64,000 bases of DNA, taken from positions 26,809-90,808 of the forward strand of contig KB305197.1 in NCBI GenBank assembly GCA_000328365.1. The letters are read 5' to 3'. The position numbers and the translations under genes are program-made. Shown here one piece after another: positions 26,457 to 38,235 of this stretch. The stretch comes from Capitella teleta (lineage: Eukaryota > Annelida > Polychaeta > Capitellidae). Position 1 is the first letter of the stretch. The number at the start of each line of letters is the position of its first letter. The notes under the pieces were generated by a model. The model was not told where the DNA came from. It was given only the letters and a program-made list of their open reading frames with translations, and did not search any database.

Positions 26457-27557
26457 GTGCTTACTATTATTTAAACCTCATGGTTTCTCATTTCTTTCCA
26501 AGGTTAAGGCGAGGCGGGGAATCTCATTTATGGATGTTAGAGATGGTTTTGTTGTTGTCACCTGGTGAATATCAGAAAGATTGTTGGCTGTCATTTGCAT
26601 TTCCGCACCCTGTTCAATGAAGGTGGGAATGCATGTAGCATTGAAAGAAGGAAATGGGGCAGTAGATATGCAGAGCATCATTGGAAACGCGCTGAAGAGT
26701 CTCACTAATGATGTCCAATAATATCATTATCTGGAAAACTTTACTTTGTGATATCCGTAAGTCGAAAAATTTAATATTTTACTGTTGTTAAATCTTTTTA
26801 GAGAATTGTATCAAAGTTAGAGGCATTATACAAATAAAGTGCAGCATTTTTATTAAGTATGCGACGTTAATTTTCCGGATTTATTATGATTATGCACTGT
26901 TAACAAAATGTTCATCAATGTGTGGGCCCGAGGTATCAGCGCATTATGTTAAGAAGTGAAGATGTTGTGTTATTTGGTATCTATTATTATTGTACAGAGT
27001 CTTGCTCATATCTACGGCATCTCTCGTTATCTATGAAAATATTGAAATGAACAATTCAACCATTCAGTATCTGGTATTCTAGCTATCCGTGTGGTACTAC
27101 ACATGTTTGCCTCGTATAGCCTTGGGAGCTCATTGTATGGACGAAATATGTTTTCCTGGCACGTTTTAACATTCTCATTCAATCCTTAGCCCTTCTCTGA
27201 AATGCTAATAGCATTGTCTCCTGAATAACCAGAAGGTATTCTTGTAACAAAATGAATAATTAGCCGGACACCGGAAATCTGAGAATCTGACGTCGCACCG
27301 AATAAAAGTAATACGCACAATAGAAGTATTAATATTATAACTTCATTGGATTGCATTTCTGACAACTTAGGTATCTGGTCATGTGTGGATTGGGAGACCA
27401 GCTTCTATACCAGGGTGTAGGAGCTGGCCTCTAAATCTTTATTTAGGTGTAAAGGAACTCGTCGATTTGTGAATGGCTAGATAATGATACCGATCTTCAT
27501 TTGGGATCACTAGGATAGCGTTCAAATCTACTTTCGTTATTTTCCATACCGTTCAGG

Positions 27558-27591
<34 letters not shown>

Positions 27592-28863
27592 CGCGCAGTC
27601 ATTCCAAGAGTCCCGTAATCATTACTCGCATACTCCTCCCGTGATAAGATGGATTGATAGCCGGTGAAATTTATCGAAATGATTCTCCAACGAGTACTTC
27701 ACTCGAAAGCAGTTAGACCTCCAAAAATCTGAACTCGGGAATGGCTGACGACTATCTGAATAATAATATCCACATGCCTCCTGAAGCGTGGAGTACGTTG
27801 ATCCAAGGGCGAACAGACAAATCGGATACAGTGCGTCACTCACACAACCAATGCTTCAGCGAGCAGAACAAACCAGGCCTACCTTACGTAGATTGAATGC
27901 ATAAGAGTGACAACAAACTTATATACAGAACCGACGAATCCGGCAAGCTCATGCCTAGGACTGGTTCAAGAGAGCCACATTGATTGCATGTGCCACAGTG
28001 GAGGAATGCGGCTAACCGGTATTTGCAGAGAACGATATCGGCTGGTGGGAGAGCGGAGATGCCCAGATCCCATAAATAGACTGGCTTCGAGCATCTAACC
28101 ATGAATTTTGAAATTTCGATTTTGATCTCCTGTCAAGTGTTCTTCAAATTCAACCATGTTTAATGCATATATTTTCTTGTGAATTTTAATAGCATGTGCA
28201 CAAATGGTTTAACCTATATATAATAGTTACAGGATACAGTGTCTATGAAATGAATATTCCGAATGTGGTGTTGGCATAGCCACAACCGCGCTTCTTTAGC
28301 GCCTAAGTAAACACATTTATAATTATCTCCGAGGGGAATGTGTAAACCAAGTCACGTGTATGTCTCAAAGTGCATGCTTAACCGTCGACATGGACTTCCA
28401 TTACGCCGTGGGTGACATACATTCACTCCATCTTCTCTTATTTTCCATTCCTTTCACTGCACGCATATTTATCATAATGGGTGTGACCTGGTTTTTACCG
28501 GAACGATGTCACGTGATCATGCAACAAAACGTCGCTAGTTTTGTAAGGAATTCAAAAGATGACATTATGAATGGTCTTGTGATGCCGAAGGACGTGTGCC
28601 ATCGAAGAATCAGGCTTTGAGCGAAGCAAACGATCGCATTGCGCGCGACGTTTACAAAGAGAGGATCAGGTTAACAAGGGCGAGGAAAACATCGGTCGGA
28701 AATCGAAAAAGGATAGATGGAGAGAGATGAAGGATGTAAAAGAAGGCAGGTAGGACGTAGAGGGAAAACTGGAGGTTGTAGAGGACCAAGGGTGTACACG
28801 GAGGAATGGAGGGTGTTGAGGGATAATGGAGGGTGCCGAGAAAACGATCAAGGGTGCAGTAGT
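26457..28863. other. Non-coding stretch
   Basis: No supported gene. A poly(A) tract lies at 27560-27588. From about 28705 to 28890 the plus strand is strongly purine-rich with loose GGAGG-type repeats. Confidence 0.5.
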
Positions 28864-29072
28864 CGAGTCAACGAAGCTTCAAAACGAAGGGGGGGGGGCA
28901 AGACAAAATTGCAACATAATTTATATTTAGTATACCCGATGCAGAATTGAAAGCTGCATAACATATCCAAAATTCGCTAAAATCCGCGATGCAAAAAATA
29001 CCTAAAATTGGGTATGAAATCAACTCATGGGGTAAAAAAAGGGGTTTAATGTGCTTCTTGAACTTATCATTT
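28864..29072 (+). repeat. Dispersed repeat, copy 1
   Basis: Collinear with 42543-42772 in the same orientation. Shared blocks include AAAATTGCAACATAATTTAT, TTGAAAGCTGCATAACATAT, GCTAAAATCCGCG and AAATTGGGTATGAAAT. It ends inside the left arm of the hairpin at 29042-29114. No coding sequence. Confidence 0.75.
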
Positions 29073-29114
29073 ACGTATGTCATAAATGATAAGTTCAAGA
29101 ATCACACTAAACCC
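29042..29114. repeat. 32-bp inverted repeat (hairpin)
   Basis: The arms 29042-29073 and 29083-29114 are reverse complements with two mismatches, around a 9-base spacer. The second arm is absent from the related repeat copy at 42772, so it was added at this site or lost there. Confidence 0.9.
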
Positions 29115-29653
29115 TTTCATAAATTTTATGACATGGTAGAACCAACAATTACCAGCTAAAGAATCTGTTACAATTCGTGGTGCAATCAGCTAGAACCTCA
29201 ATCACATCAGATGGCTCAACGGGTTCTGATGTAACAGCGAAATTGGCATCTTGCAGGGAGAGTGAACGCCGCTTGATAGCCAATGAATCAGAGACTGCAA
29301 AAAGGAAGGAATTCAAACCTTAAGTGGGAGCTAAAGAATCTGTTACCATTTGAGTTTGACTCAATCACATCAGATGACACAGTCAAAGCTGCAAAGGCTC
29401 AAGAAATATAACCAAAGCTTGTAGAAACACATTCTCTTACAGGGGTCAACATTTTCCAAAGACAAGTCTTGGGGGGAAGCAAGGCAGAGATGGCTGCAAA
29501 GAGTTGGCTGAAATGAAAATTACTCAATTCGAGCAAATGAAATTTAGGGTTCTATACACTGTATAGATTAAAATGATAAACCAAATTTTCCGCTAAAAGA
29601 AGAAGGAGACAATAACGGACAATTATTGGACTTCTTGAGTTTCAAACACATAC

Positions 29654-31386
29654 TTGTGGCATTAGAGGGGTGCTTCTTAATGCGTCGCGCTTTGAGGGTA
29701 GGCCAATGACAGTCAGATCTGAACTAGCGGGACGGCCTCTTCTCTTGATGGCATGGGGCAGATTCACACCCGAAAGGCTCACATTCGACGCATCTAAGGA
29801 GGCTGGCACTGTGGAGATTAGCATTCGATAACCGTGTTAAAAAACATAAACAAATAGACGAATTTCTCACCAGAGTGTGTGTTGTGAACCTCTGCAACTA
29901 CTTCGAAGGATGCTGTGATTGGGGTGAAACGCTCATTTTCATCAGAAGAAGGGTATGCTTGGAGAAAAAATCGGCGGGCAAACAACCTTACCTTCTGAGA
30001 TTGGGATCAATGGCTGAGTCAATGGGGGAGGAGAATATGATGAAACTGCGGTCGGGGAAGAGGGTACATCATTCTCATTAGGAGACAGATCTGTCAATAA
30101 AATCTATAATTATGTAAACAAAGTCGCGAGCTATTCAACCTTACCTTCTGAGATAGGTTTAACAGCAAATGGCACGCTCCAGACCATGAGCAGCCGTATC
30201 TCCTCCAACTGTCTCACGCCTCAGGGTACTCCCTCATCGACAGCTGGCACACAACAGAAGCAATGTAATTTGCAAGCTCCGAAGCTTCGCGGAATTTGTC
30301 TAATTCTTTCTTGTCTATGCAATGCGCCGGTTACTGCTGTCGGTGGGTGATCCCTGAAGACGCGGTTGCTCCGCGCATAGTATTTCTTTGTCCACCGGGG
30401 GGCACACAAGTTCTCAACGAAGGGCAAGCCGAGGTCACTTCGGAATGCCAGCAGATGGCGGCATGGGAGACTCATGGCTTTGAAGAAGTTGAAGCTGCAA
30501 CGCTCTCTGCAACACTGAATGGAGCTTCAAATTGATGTTCAGCGTCCTCTTCCTGAACAATAATTGTCAGTTTGGTGGCATTATTGAACTCAGCTTGAAC
30601 GTAATCCATTGCAAAGGGTGTGAGTAAGGCAGAGAACTCCTCCAGTTGTTGAGGGTAGGGCGATGTAATCGGCACTTTGCGGTAGAGCTTGACTGTTCTC
30701 ACATCACGCTCTATTTGAAGGCTGGTTGGTTATGATGTTCATCATGTCTTTAAAGAAGACAGGCATGGTGCTGAAATTCGTGATGACACTCTTGATTTTC
30801 TTGTTGATGCTCTCCACCCGGTTGTTTAAAAGTTTTAAAGTTTTAAAAGATATTTATTTACATATAAAACTTATATTTACATAAATGTGATGTTGAGGGC
30901 TGGACCGCCGAAGCAGTATATGTTAGTTAAAATTCATCATGTTTCCATGCTGAGTCAAGAGGCCTCTCACCCATTGGGAGCAAATTGGGTTCCAGTACGT
31001 GTTAAAGTAAGTAATGGCACTGGATTCTGCACCCGAACATTGTTTGAGTTCAGTGTAGCGCTGCTGGTATTTGGCTTCACTAGATGAATATGCCACTGCT
31101 TGAACATGTTTTAGCAGGGCCTGGCGCTTGTCCTCCGCAATTTTGTGCTTGGCAAAGGTGAACTGGCTCCGGAGGACTTTGAGGGTGTGGAAAAGGCAGA
31201 TGAGCAGTTCGACCTGTGGGTGTTCTTCTCTGACGACATCCCTCTCCACCATGTCCTTATTTGCCATGACGCATTTTATGGCTGGCCATTGCGGGTTGTG
31301 GTCTTTAAAAAGACTCAATAGCGAGTGGTGGACCTGGTGATATTCCAATATTTCACAGTTGAAGCCCTTATCCCCTTTGCAAACAA
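29654..31386 (-). pseudogene. MULE-type transposase gene with SWIM zinc finger (ZSWIM-like), broken
   Basis: Minus strand. The catalytic core at 31386-30923 shows LLSLFKDHNPQW, VMANKDMVER and LLICLFHTLK, then YFNTYWNPICSQWVRGL, typical of Mutator-like (MULE) transposases and ZSWIM proteins. NNRVESINKKIKSVI follows at about 30830, displaced by an AT-rich insert of about 85 bases (30840-30922) that breaks the frame. The SWIM finger region MSLPCRHLLAFR and RWTKKYY lies at 30475-30380. Frame is disrupted again near 30310 and 30225, while FREASELANYIASVVCQL and RQLEEIRLLMVW stay readable. The gene is spliced: apparent exons 30145 and up, 29993-30090, 29871-29958 and 29654-29808 have GT-AG borders, phase 1 at all three junctions, and end with the family tail RRGRPASSDLTVIGLPSKR. 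The N-terminal part is cut off at 31386 by another repeat. It could be a transposon or a lost host ZSWIM-like gene. Confidence 0.8.
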
Positions 31387-31740
31387 CGAATAAAGAAGTT
31401 GTGCTCAATTAGACCAATGATGTTTGCATGGTCATCCCTTCTAATTCTGTCAAGCAGGCATCCCTACAAACATTGTTAAAGGGTTTAAACATACATATTT
31501 ATTCTACAGCTTCAATCGTGAAAGTTTGTTCTTCTCATTTGAAGTTTGGACAATGTCGGAGTCTAGTTAAAGAATCGTTTGTTGATTCCCAATTGTTATG
31601 CATTCAAACGTTTATTACTAAGAGTTGAGGAAAAGAAGGAAAATTTAGAAGTCCGAAGTCCGAAGCCGAAGCTTCGCCAATCCTTAATAATTATAAGTCA
31701 CTTATAACCAGCCATTCCTCATCCAAACGTTCAACATCGT
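31387..31740 (+). repeat. Dispersed repeat butting against the MULE gene
   Basis: It starts abruptly at CGAATAAAGAAGTTGTGC, which also occurs at 37908. Weaker matching blocks follow in order, including TTCTAATTCT, a TCGTGAAA block, AGTTTGGA and TGTTATGCATTCAA. It replaces the N-terminal coding sequence of the MULE gene, so it inserted there or marks a rearrangement. AATAAA followed by a GT-rich stretch would fit the end of a transcript or a solo LTR; the class is undecided. Confidence 0.55.
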
Positions 31741-32110
31741 CCGTTAATTAATACTAATTGTGTAGTCTAGATCCATTTGGTCTTTTTTGGATATCCTCTA
31801 TTTCAAGCAGATCAGAGCTCTTTTCAATCAAACTATTCTTTACTGAGAGAGACACGGTATAATGGACACCCAAGCTAAGGATCTAATTAGTAGGACACAA
31901 TGATGCTGGATATATTTCCCTTCGCAACGATTCGTAGAAGATATGTTTGCCATGTGGTCTAATTTAAGGACGGGAGGAATGAGACTGGTATTAATTCTCG
32001 GATAAACCCTCTTAAATTTAAACCAAAGCCCAACCACCAGAGTCTGACAGTTAAAATTATTTTATGGGGTGATCCAGGTTTCCAGATGACGTCATGCATA
32101 CATAATCCTC

Positions 32111-32201
32111 GAAGAAGAAGAAGAAGAAGAAGAAGAAGAAGAAGAAGAAGAAGAAGAAGAAGAAGAAGAAGAAGAAGAAGAAGAAGAAGCAGCAGCAGCA
32201 A
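32111..32201. repeat. (GAA)n-(GCA)n microsatellite
   Basis: About 78 bases of GAA repeats passing into four GCA units. Poly-Leu and poly-Phe readings on the minus strand are artefacts. Confidence 0.97.
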
Positions 32202-32792
32202 GACTTGAAAAAAATCAAGGCGACGCTGATCCACGTGCCTCCCTCCACGTGGCGAAGCGTGGGAGGGTAACTTAGCCGTGTGAACACCTCCAAGTGAGGA
32301 GCGAGAGGGGGTTGGGGTTAAAACCGTAATCTCCTATATGTGATCCTCATGATTATCCACGCACGGATAGTATGAAACACCTTCTCACACTGGCGCTTTA
32401 CATTGTAAAGTTAGCTCGAATTTATTACACCGTGATCGTTGAAGGTTGTAGGATCCGATATTTAAACCCCAACGTGTCCTTTAAGTGAGGGCTCAATGAC
32501 GTTATCAGAGTCACATAAAGTTACTCGTTGTGTCTATGGTTTCTAAGTTATCTCTCAGTCTGTGTTTTAGCTGATAATCATGTTAATTAATAATAATATA
32601 TAATATAATAATATAATAATTATTTCGCACAACACATGTACAATAATTTGATGAAAAAATAACAACATAAAACACAGTAAAAGCAACAAGTACGATACAT
32701 TATATTACATGGCAAAGAAATATTGGCAAAAAAAATATTCTTTCCTCAAGGTTAAGCATGGGATTTATGGAATTATTTATTGATAATATTTG

Positions 32793-33076
32793 AGGCCGTG
32801 ATGGCGCAGTGGTAGCGCGCAGAGGGTCGTGGGTTCGATACCTGGTTGGGTAACTTGCCAGGGTCGAATTTCGCGGCCCGAAAACCCTCATGTTCACCAC
32901 AGCATGACACATTGCATAGTGTCGAATTGAGGTACCTGGTTGGACAGGGATGCATGGGTATTTGTTCTTGATTAAGCAGGCTACGCCTTCGTGGCCGCGC
33001 TCGATTGTATGCTCCCCGGTGAGTTGAGTTTGTGTTGGTGTGATGGGTCCAATAACCAGGGGAAGTAAAAAAAAAA
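32793..33076 (+). mobile_element. tRNA-derived SINE with A-rich tail
   Basis: The head has an A-box-like TGGCGCAGTGGTAGCGC and a B-box GGGTTCGATACC, spaced too closely for a whole tRNA. A body of about 200 bases ends in AAGTAAAAAAAAAA at 33062-33076. It differs from the SINE at 20640-21060 in both head and body, so at least two SINE families are present. Confidence 0.8.
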
Positions 33077-34339
33077 TGTTATATGTCGGAAAATGTTATT
33101 TCTTGATGGATACATGAGTGTAGATGGTGATTCCAGATTGGACAGTAGATACATTGAGGCATGAAAATAAGGTCAATACTAATGGATACTAATTTCAAGA
33201 AATATTATTATGTTCTGTACGTGCTGACAAGAAGCCCAAACATTCCAATATCAGCCAATATCCAATATAAGGATGTAATTATTTGAACTATTACATGCCT
33301 CAGGATGTTGATGGTTTGCCTCCTCTGTGTATACCTGCCGGCGGAGCCAATTAGCGATTCTTGAAAGTTATGAAGTAAATCCACGATTCACTTGTTCATG
33401 CGAGGGGAACCAGCTGACAAACGTTCAACGTGAGACAGAAGGATCAAATTTCTCCACATTCATGGCCGACTTTGTTTGAGAAGGGTAGGTGTGGATTATG
33501 TGTGGGTTACCTGCAAGCATTGTATGCTGGTGTCAAAGCATGCTGATGAAATGACAAGCAGTAAGCATCGGCTTCAAATCGTGAAGAAATGTATCATACA
33601 CCGTCATGCTTTGACACAGACACACGATGTTTTTTTTTTTTAACTCACAAAAGAGAATTCGGTCATTTTAATTAGGTTTTCGAAGTGAAAGAGGAACACA
33701 CTGGAAACAAATTCCGGTCCTGATAAGTCAACTATATCAAGGACACGTATGCTCTAAAATCGCTCTGAACCTCAGTTGACTATTTTTGCTTTCATATTCT
33801 CAAGCTCTTATTGCGACATTAATAGATAGAAAGTGTGTGTGTTTTAAAAAAAAAATTTTTCCTTTTAGTTCGACCACAGATATAAGTACGATTTGACTAG
33901 CGTCCAATAAGGGGGCCCATGCATATAGTCGATACTGCACTCAATTTTGGCCAGGTTTCTTGCCTTTTCTGTTCTCGTTTATAGTTGGACGTACAGCCCC
34001 ATAAGTCAAACCGGAAGTCCTTTGCAAAGGTTGATATAGGGGCAATAGGGCCCATTCCTGGCAGTATAATAAAATTTCGAGTTTATCTTCTGTTCATTGT
34101 TTGAGGCTAAGACCCCATTGTGTCGGATGCGAAGTGAGCAAATTGTCTTTAGGAGACTGCTTCAGCACCTTTATTAGCATCGAGAGGAAGTCGAGCAGAG
34201 GTGAGGGTTGGGCAACAAAAAAGAGATACATCTCTTCTGACGAATAAAATTCGATTACCCAAGATGAACATACGTCTTTGCGCACTCTCCTCGCTCTGAG
34301 ATTCTACAGCCCTCCCGGTAATAGCTGAGGCGCTATAAA

Positions 34340-34426
<87 letters not shown>

Positions 34427-36385
34427 GTGTAATTTATGCGTACTGCGGTTGTGCAATTTATGATTGGCTATCAGTGTGTCATCAGCGTAATAAGCCATTT
34501 TTCTTTGCTGTTGTTCTAATTCCACAATATATATTATTCTTTTATTGATTCTACTTCCTCGATCCTATTTCTCCCATTTTTCGGTTTGAACCTTTAGCAC
34601 GAATGCAGATTCAAATAAAAGCATTTCCGATTCCAGGAACTCAGTTCATAGAAGTCCGGCTGATTGAAAAGAAAGATGAAAGAGGTTAACGATATCCGCT
34701 TTCCGAATGACTGATGACCCCATGCGCTCGTTCTTGGCATCCAGGGGCGGGTTTGCTTCCTACCCCGGATCGTAAGTCGATCATTACAGAGACTGATGTT
34801 GGTCATTATTGGTGTGTCAACAAACTCGTTTCTGACTCATCTCGTTAGTTCTTAATGGTCAACTCGTCAATTGACCTTGAAAAATGCGGAAGTACACCCG
34901 GGGATTAAAGCCCTCCTCTGACCCTAAAACATGTTGTTGACCAGGATATAAGATGAAAGGGGCTCAACAACCAAGAGGGGAATTAGGTCAATTGCACCTT
35001 GATCGCTTTTGTTTTGAAACATTCGATCAGCCTCAGTTGGCGAATGATCTCAGTTCACTGATTATAGTAAAGATTTTCCCCTAATATAGTATATTTGATA
35101 GTAGTGTTTAATGTGGCGTTGTTCATGAGTGACAGATCAGATTATTTAGCGACGGAATAGTCCTGGCGGTCATTATTTTAATGAGCCTGCACACGATATC
35201 CATGTGTGATTACCGTTATATCTCGATTTGAAAATGGAACTGGGCATGAACATGAACACGAGCATTTCTGAGCAGAAACCGTTTCAAGGGAAGCTGTATG
35301 AACGGGCAACTCAGCTGCAGGGATTCAGATCCCTCTGTTGTCCGACGCTGACCCCATTTGCATTGTTGGCTAATAGTTACTGACTTTGATTCTAAAGTTC
35401 TCGGTTGGGGACTGAAGCTGTCTTTCCGAAGACCACGAGGGAGAGGGGGGGGTATCAACCTCTTCAATTTGACACCTTCACCTTTAAATAAATAAAAACG
35501 AGAGCTCAAAGGGTCGATTTGAGCTCTGTGACCCTTGACCCGTGCACTCTGGAGAGCATAAGCTGTATGATAACCCCCATGTTAGATCTCCACGTATATA
35601 CGTGGCTTAGAAATCTTATGTTGTTAATCGAGTGTTTATCATAGTAATGTGCATAAACTGACTGCGTGTATTACATCACATGGACTATCTATCAAGACAA
35701 TGGTTTCCATGGACGCCTAAAAGACATGCAGCCAAGACGCACAAGGATGTAAGCGTGCTCCCCGTGGGGCATCCACACATGACAACGTCGAAGGGTATGC
35801 AAGTCTCACAAGTCAATCGCTGTCACGACAGGTTATATCTCCATTAGCGTCAATTAGCTGGTTACGCCGACGTAAAGACCTTTGCATGCAAGCTGTGTCT
35901 GCCACGCTGCCATGAGGTGTATGCTGTTGAGACAGGTATCGCAGACATCACTCTCAACGAAGATCCATTAAATTGATATTATTTGCACTCCATTGTCCTT
36001 CAGTCTGCATTCAAATCCAAAGGGCAGTCAGTCATGCGGCTGCAAGGACAGAGCAGATGCCAGGGCAGACTGAACGATTGCAGTCGGTGCTTTCACAAGG
36101 CAGCCATTTCATCATTCCATCCTGAATACTGCCATGCACAGCTGTGCACTCTCTTTTCGTATCTCTCATGTAACATTGTATAATATTTAATTGAGCATTT
36201 AATGGCGTGGCTGCACAATGTACCATTATCGACACGGGAGCATTATTCTTTTGCAGTTTCCTTGTTGGTGGCTAATGGCTCACGGGAGATCTGTTCATCT
36301 CAACGGCAAAGGCAATCATCCGTTCCATGTCGAATGTGTCATTCATTTTCTAATGACATAATGCAGACATTGAGCCGAATGTGAG
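33077..36385. other. Non-coding stretch
   Basis: No supported gene. A 97-codon minus ORF at 35216-35509 has no recognisable domain. The region includes the tailed repeat end at 34286-34426. Confidence 0.45.
34286..34426 (+). repeat. Retroposon 3' end with (ATT)n tail
   Basis: GAGGCGCTATAAAATTATT leads directly into about 85 bases of ATT repeats. A GCGCTATA-A motif just before an ATT tail is a common 3' end of LINE/SINE copies in animals. It suggests that the microsatellite grew from a retroposon tail. Confidence 0.55.
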
Positions 36386-36392
36386 TGATTGC

Positions 36393-36600
36393 TGACGTCA
36401 TCATGTTCGATTTATTTGAATTCGCGTTCGACATTCCGAAAGTGCCTGGATTAACGATGGAAGAAATTGATAAATGGTCACGATATGAGCACGTGACTCG
36501 CATATAGAGCCAATCAAAGCACGGCTTTAAATGTCGGTCTTCAGATCATACGCATCCGATATGTCTTGTTCGGTGTCGTCTTGCGTTGCAGTGCTTGGGT
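36393..36600 (+). promoter_or_regulatory. Promoter-like stretch with candidate first exon
   Basis: In order: CRE TGACGTCA (36393-36400), E-box CACGTG (36490-36495), CCAAT (36510-36514), an AT-rich CTTTAAAT (about 36525-36532) and a GTGAGT donor at 36599. This is the layout of a small 5' exon. No downstream coding exon that I recognise follows, so the gene it would serve is unknown. Confidence 0.35.
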
Positions 36601-37734
36601 GAGTGTCGCATGGATTAACCACTCAGCAGGAAGAGAACCTTATGTGCAATCGTGAGAATGAAATAGCTTTTGTACAATAATCAAATGTGAAGACAAAACA
36701 TTGACAAACACCGCTTGATACCTCAGAGTTAAAGTGATAATTGGTTTCCCATGACGACAGCATTTTTATTTTCTTACATAGTGCTCTCTGGCTTGTTGTT
36801 TATTGTTACGCAACTCGAGGCGTCTGTGACAGCAATGTATCTACGTCATCTTCTGGGAATCTTCCAGCAAGGATAATGACGAATGTGGCCCTCTCACGTT
36901 TGCTTAACTCTCTCCCGAGTGCACTAAAATCTCCACATCATTGGTATTTGCGCACCGTGAGTGTTATACCAACTTCAGCCAGTGATGATGTCATATCAAA
37001 TGCATGCACTCTAACTAATCGTTATTTCATTGCAATGGAATAAAGAAACCTTACTATACATGCTTGTTGTTACACCTTTAATGTCAATATCAACTCAGAC
37101 GCTAGTTGATTCGAGTGTTGTTTAGTGCCTCAAACAAGCAAGAACCTACCGGTCTTTACTTTTTTTGCGGGTCAAGCATTTATTTTAATTTACAGAAAAC
37201 CCAAATTAAACAATTGTTGAGCAGGACCATCACAGAAAAAACAATCGTGCCATTTACGACCACAGCAACCGGAACAGCGACGGATAAAAAGTGCCATGAA
37301 ACAGGAATTATATTATATTTATATGTAAAGTTCATAATCGGACGCTGCTCCTTAATTAAATAACCACGTATACTGTGTTTGATTCACCCGAGGATCGGCG
37401 GGTGAAACCTCGAACATATTGACATGAGAACTTTGTGGAATTCGTCAATATAGAACACTTACCATTCACGGCACATAACGGGCTTTACTGGTAAACTGAT
37501 AGTCGGGTTGAGGCCACAGGACAGCCCCAAGTTCCAACAGCCAATTGCAGAGTCAAGATGAGGCACCATGACATATAGCTATTGATGAATGAATATTGAA
37601 TTTGTCGGAATATCCGAAGCCAAAGCTTCGAGCAGTATATATTCGTCGAAGCCGAATACGGAGCCGAATATATACCCACTCCATTGTAGTAATATATTTT
37701 ATCTTTATACCGGCTAGTAGGATTAACCAATTAA

Positions 37735-38235
37735 CGCCCCTTCAGGTAGTTGACCAATCAAGAACAGCTCGATGTGTGATTGGTCAGGTTTTGTTACGTG
37801 CTACGATGTCCTGCCTTTTTTAAGCCAATGAGCCAATGCGAAGGAAATTTACAAAAGTGAGCGGTACTCCCCTGATAAAGCCCTGAGCCCCTGAGCAGTC
37901 AAAATCCCGAATAAAGAAGTTGTGCAATTATATATTTGCTTGATCCTTAGTTCTAATTCTATCTCTAAAGCTTATCTCTTCTAATGATTGCTGACCCCAC
38001 TGTTTACATTCACTCCACGACTTTACTCGTGAAACTTTGATTTTCTCTTTACAAGTTTGGAGTTGATTGAAAGTATGCTTTGTTATGCATTCAAGCGTTT
38101 AATTACTTCGTCTCGTCGGTTATTTGACTCCACATCCACTCGAACGTTATCAATCCTAGCATAATCACCTTCTTCCCGTGACTTATCCCTTAATTAAATT
38201 TCACTATTAGTATAAGAATTTCTAGAAGCTCAATT
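37735..38235 (+). repeat. Dispersed repeat, second copy
   Basis: From 37908 it matches 31387 onward (CGAATAAAGAAGTTGTGC), and from about 38107 its end (CGTCTCGTCGGTTATTTG) matches 44685. The 170 bases before 37908 hold two ATTGG/CCAAT elements and could be the promoter part of a solo LTR, but I did not find matching terminal duplications. Confidence 0.5.

Noticed and set aside
30887-31340. Plus-strand ORFs of 66-70 codons
   Set aside because: They are antisense to the MULE catalytic domain.
31959-32293. Poly-Leu and poly-Phe minus-strand ORFs
   Set aside because: They come from the (GAA)n tract.
32793-32860. Possible tRNA gene
   Set aside because: A-box to B-box spacing is too short for a tRNA and the sequence continues into a SINE body with an A-rich tail.
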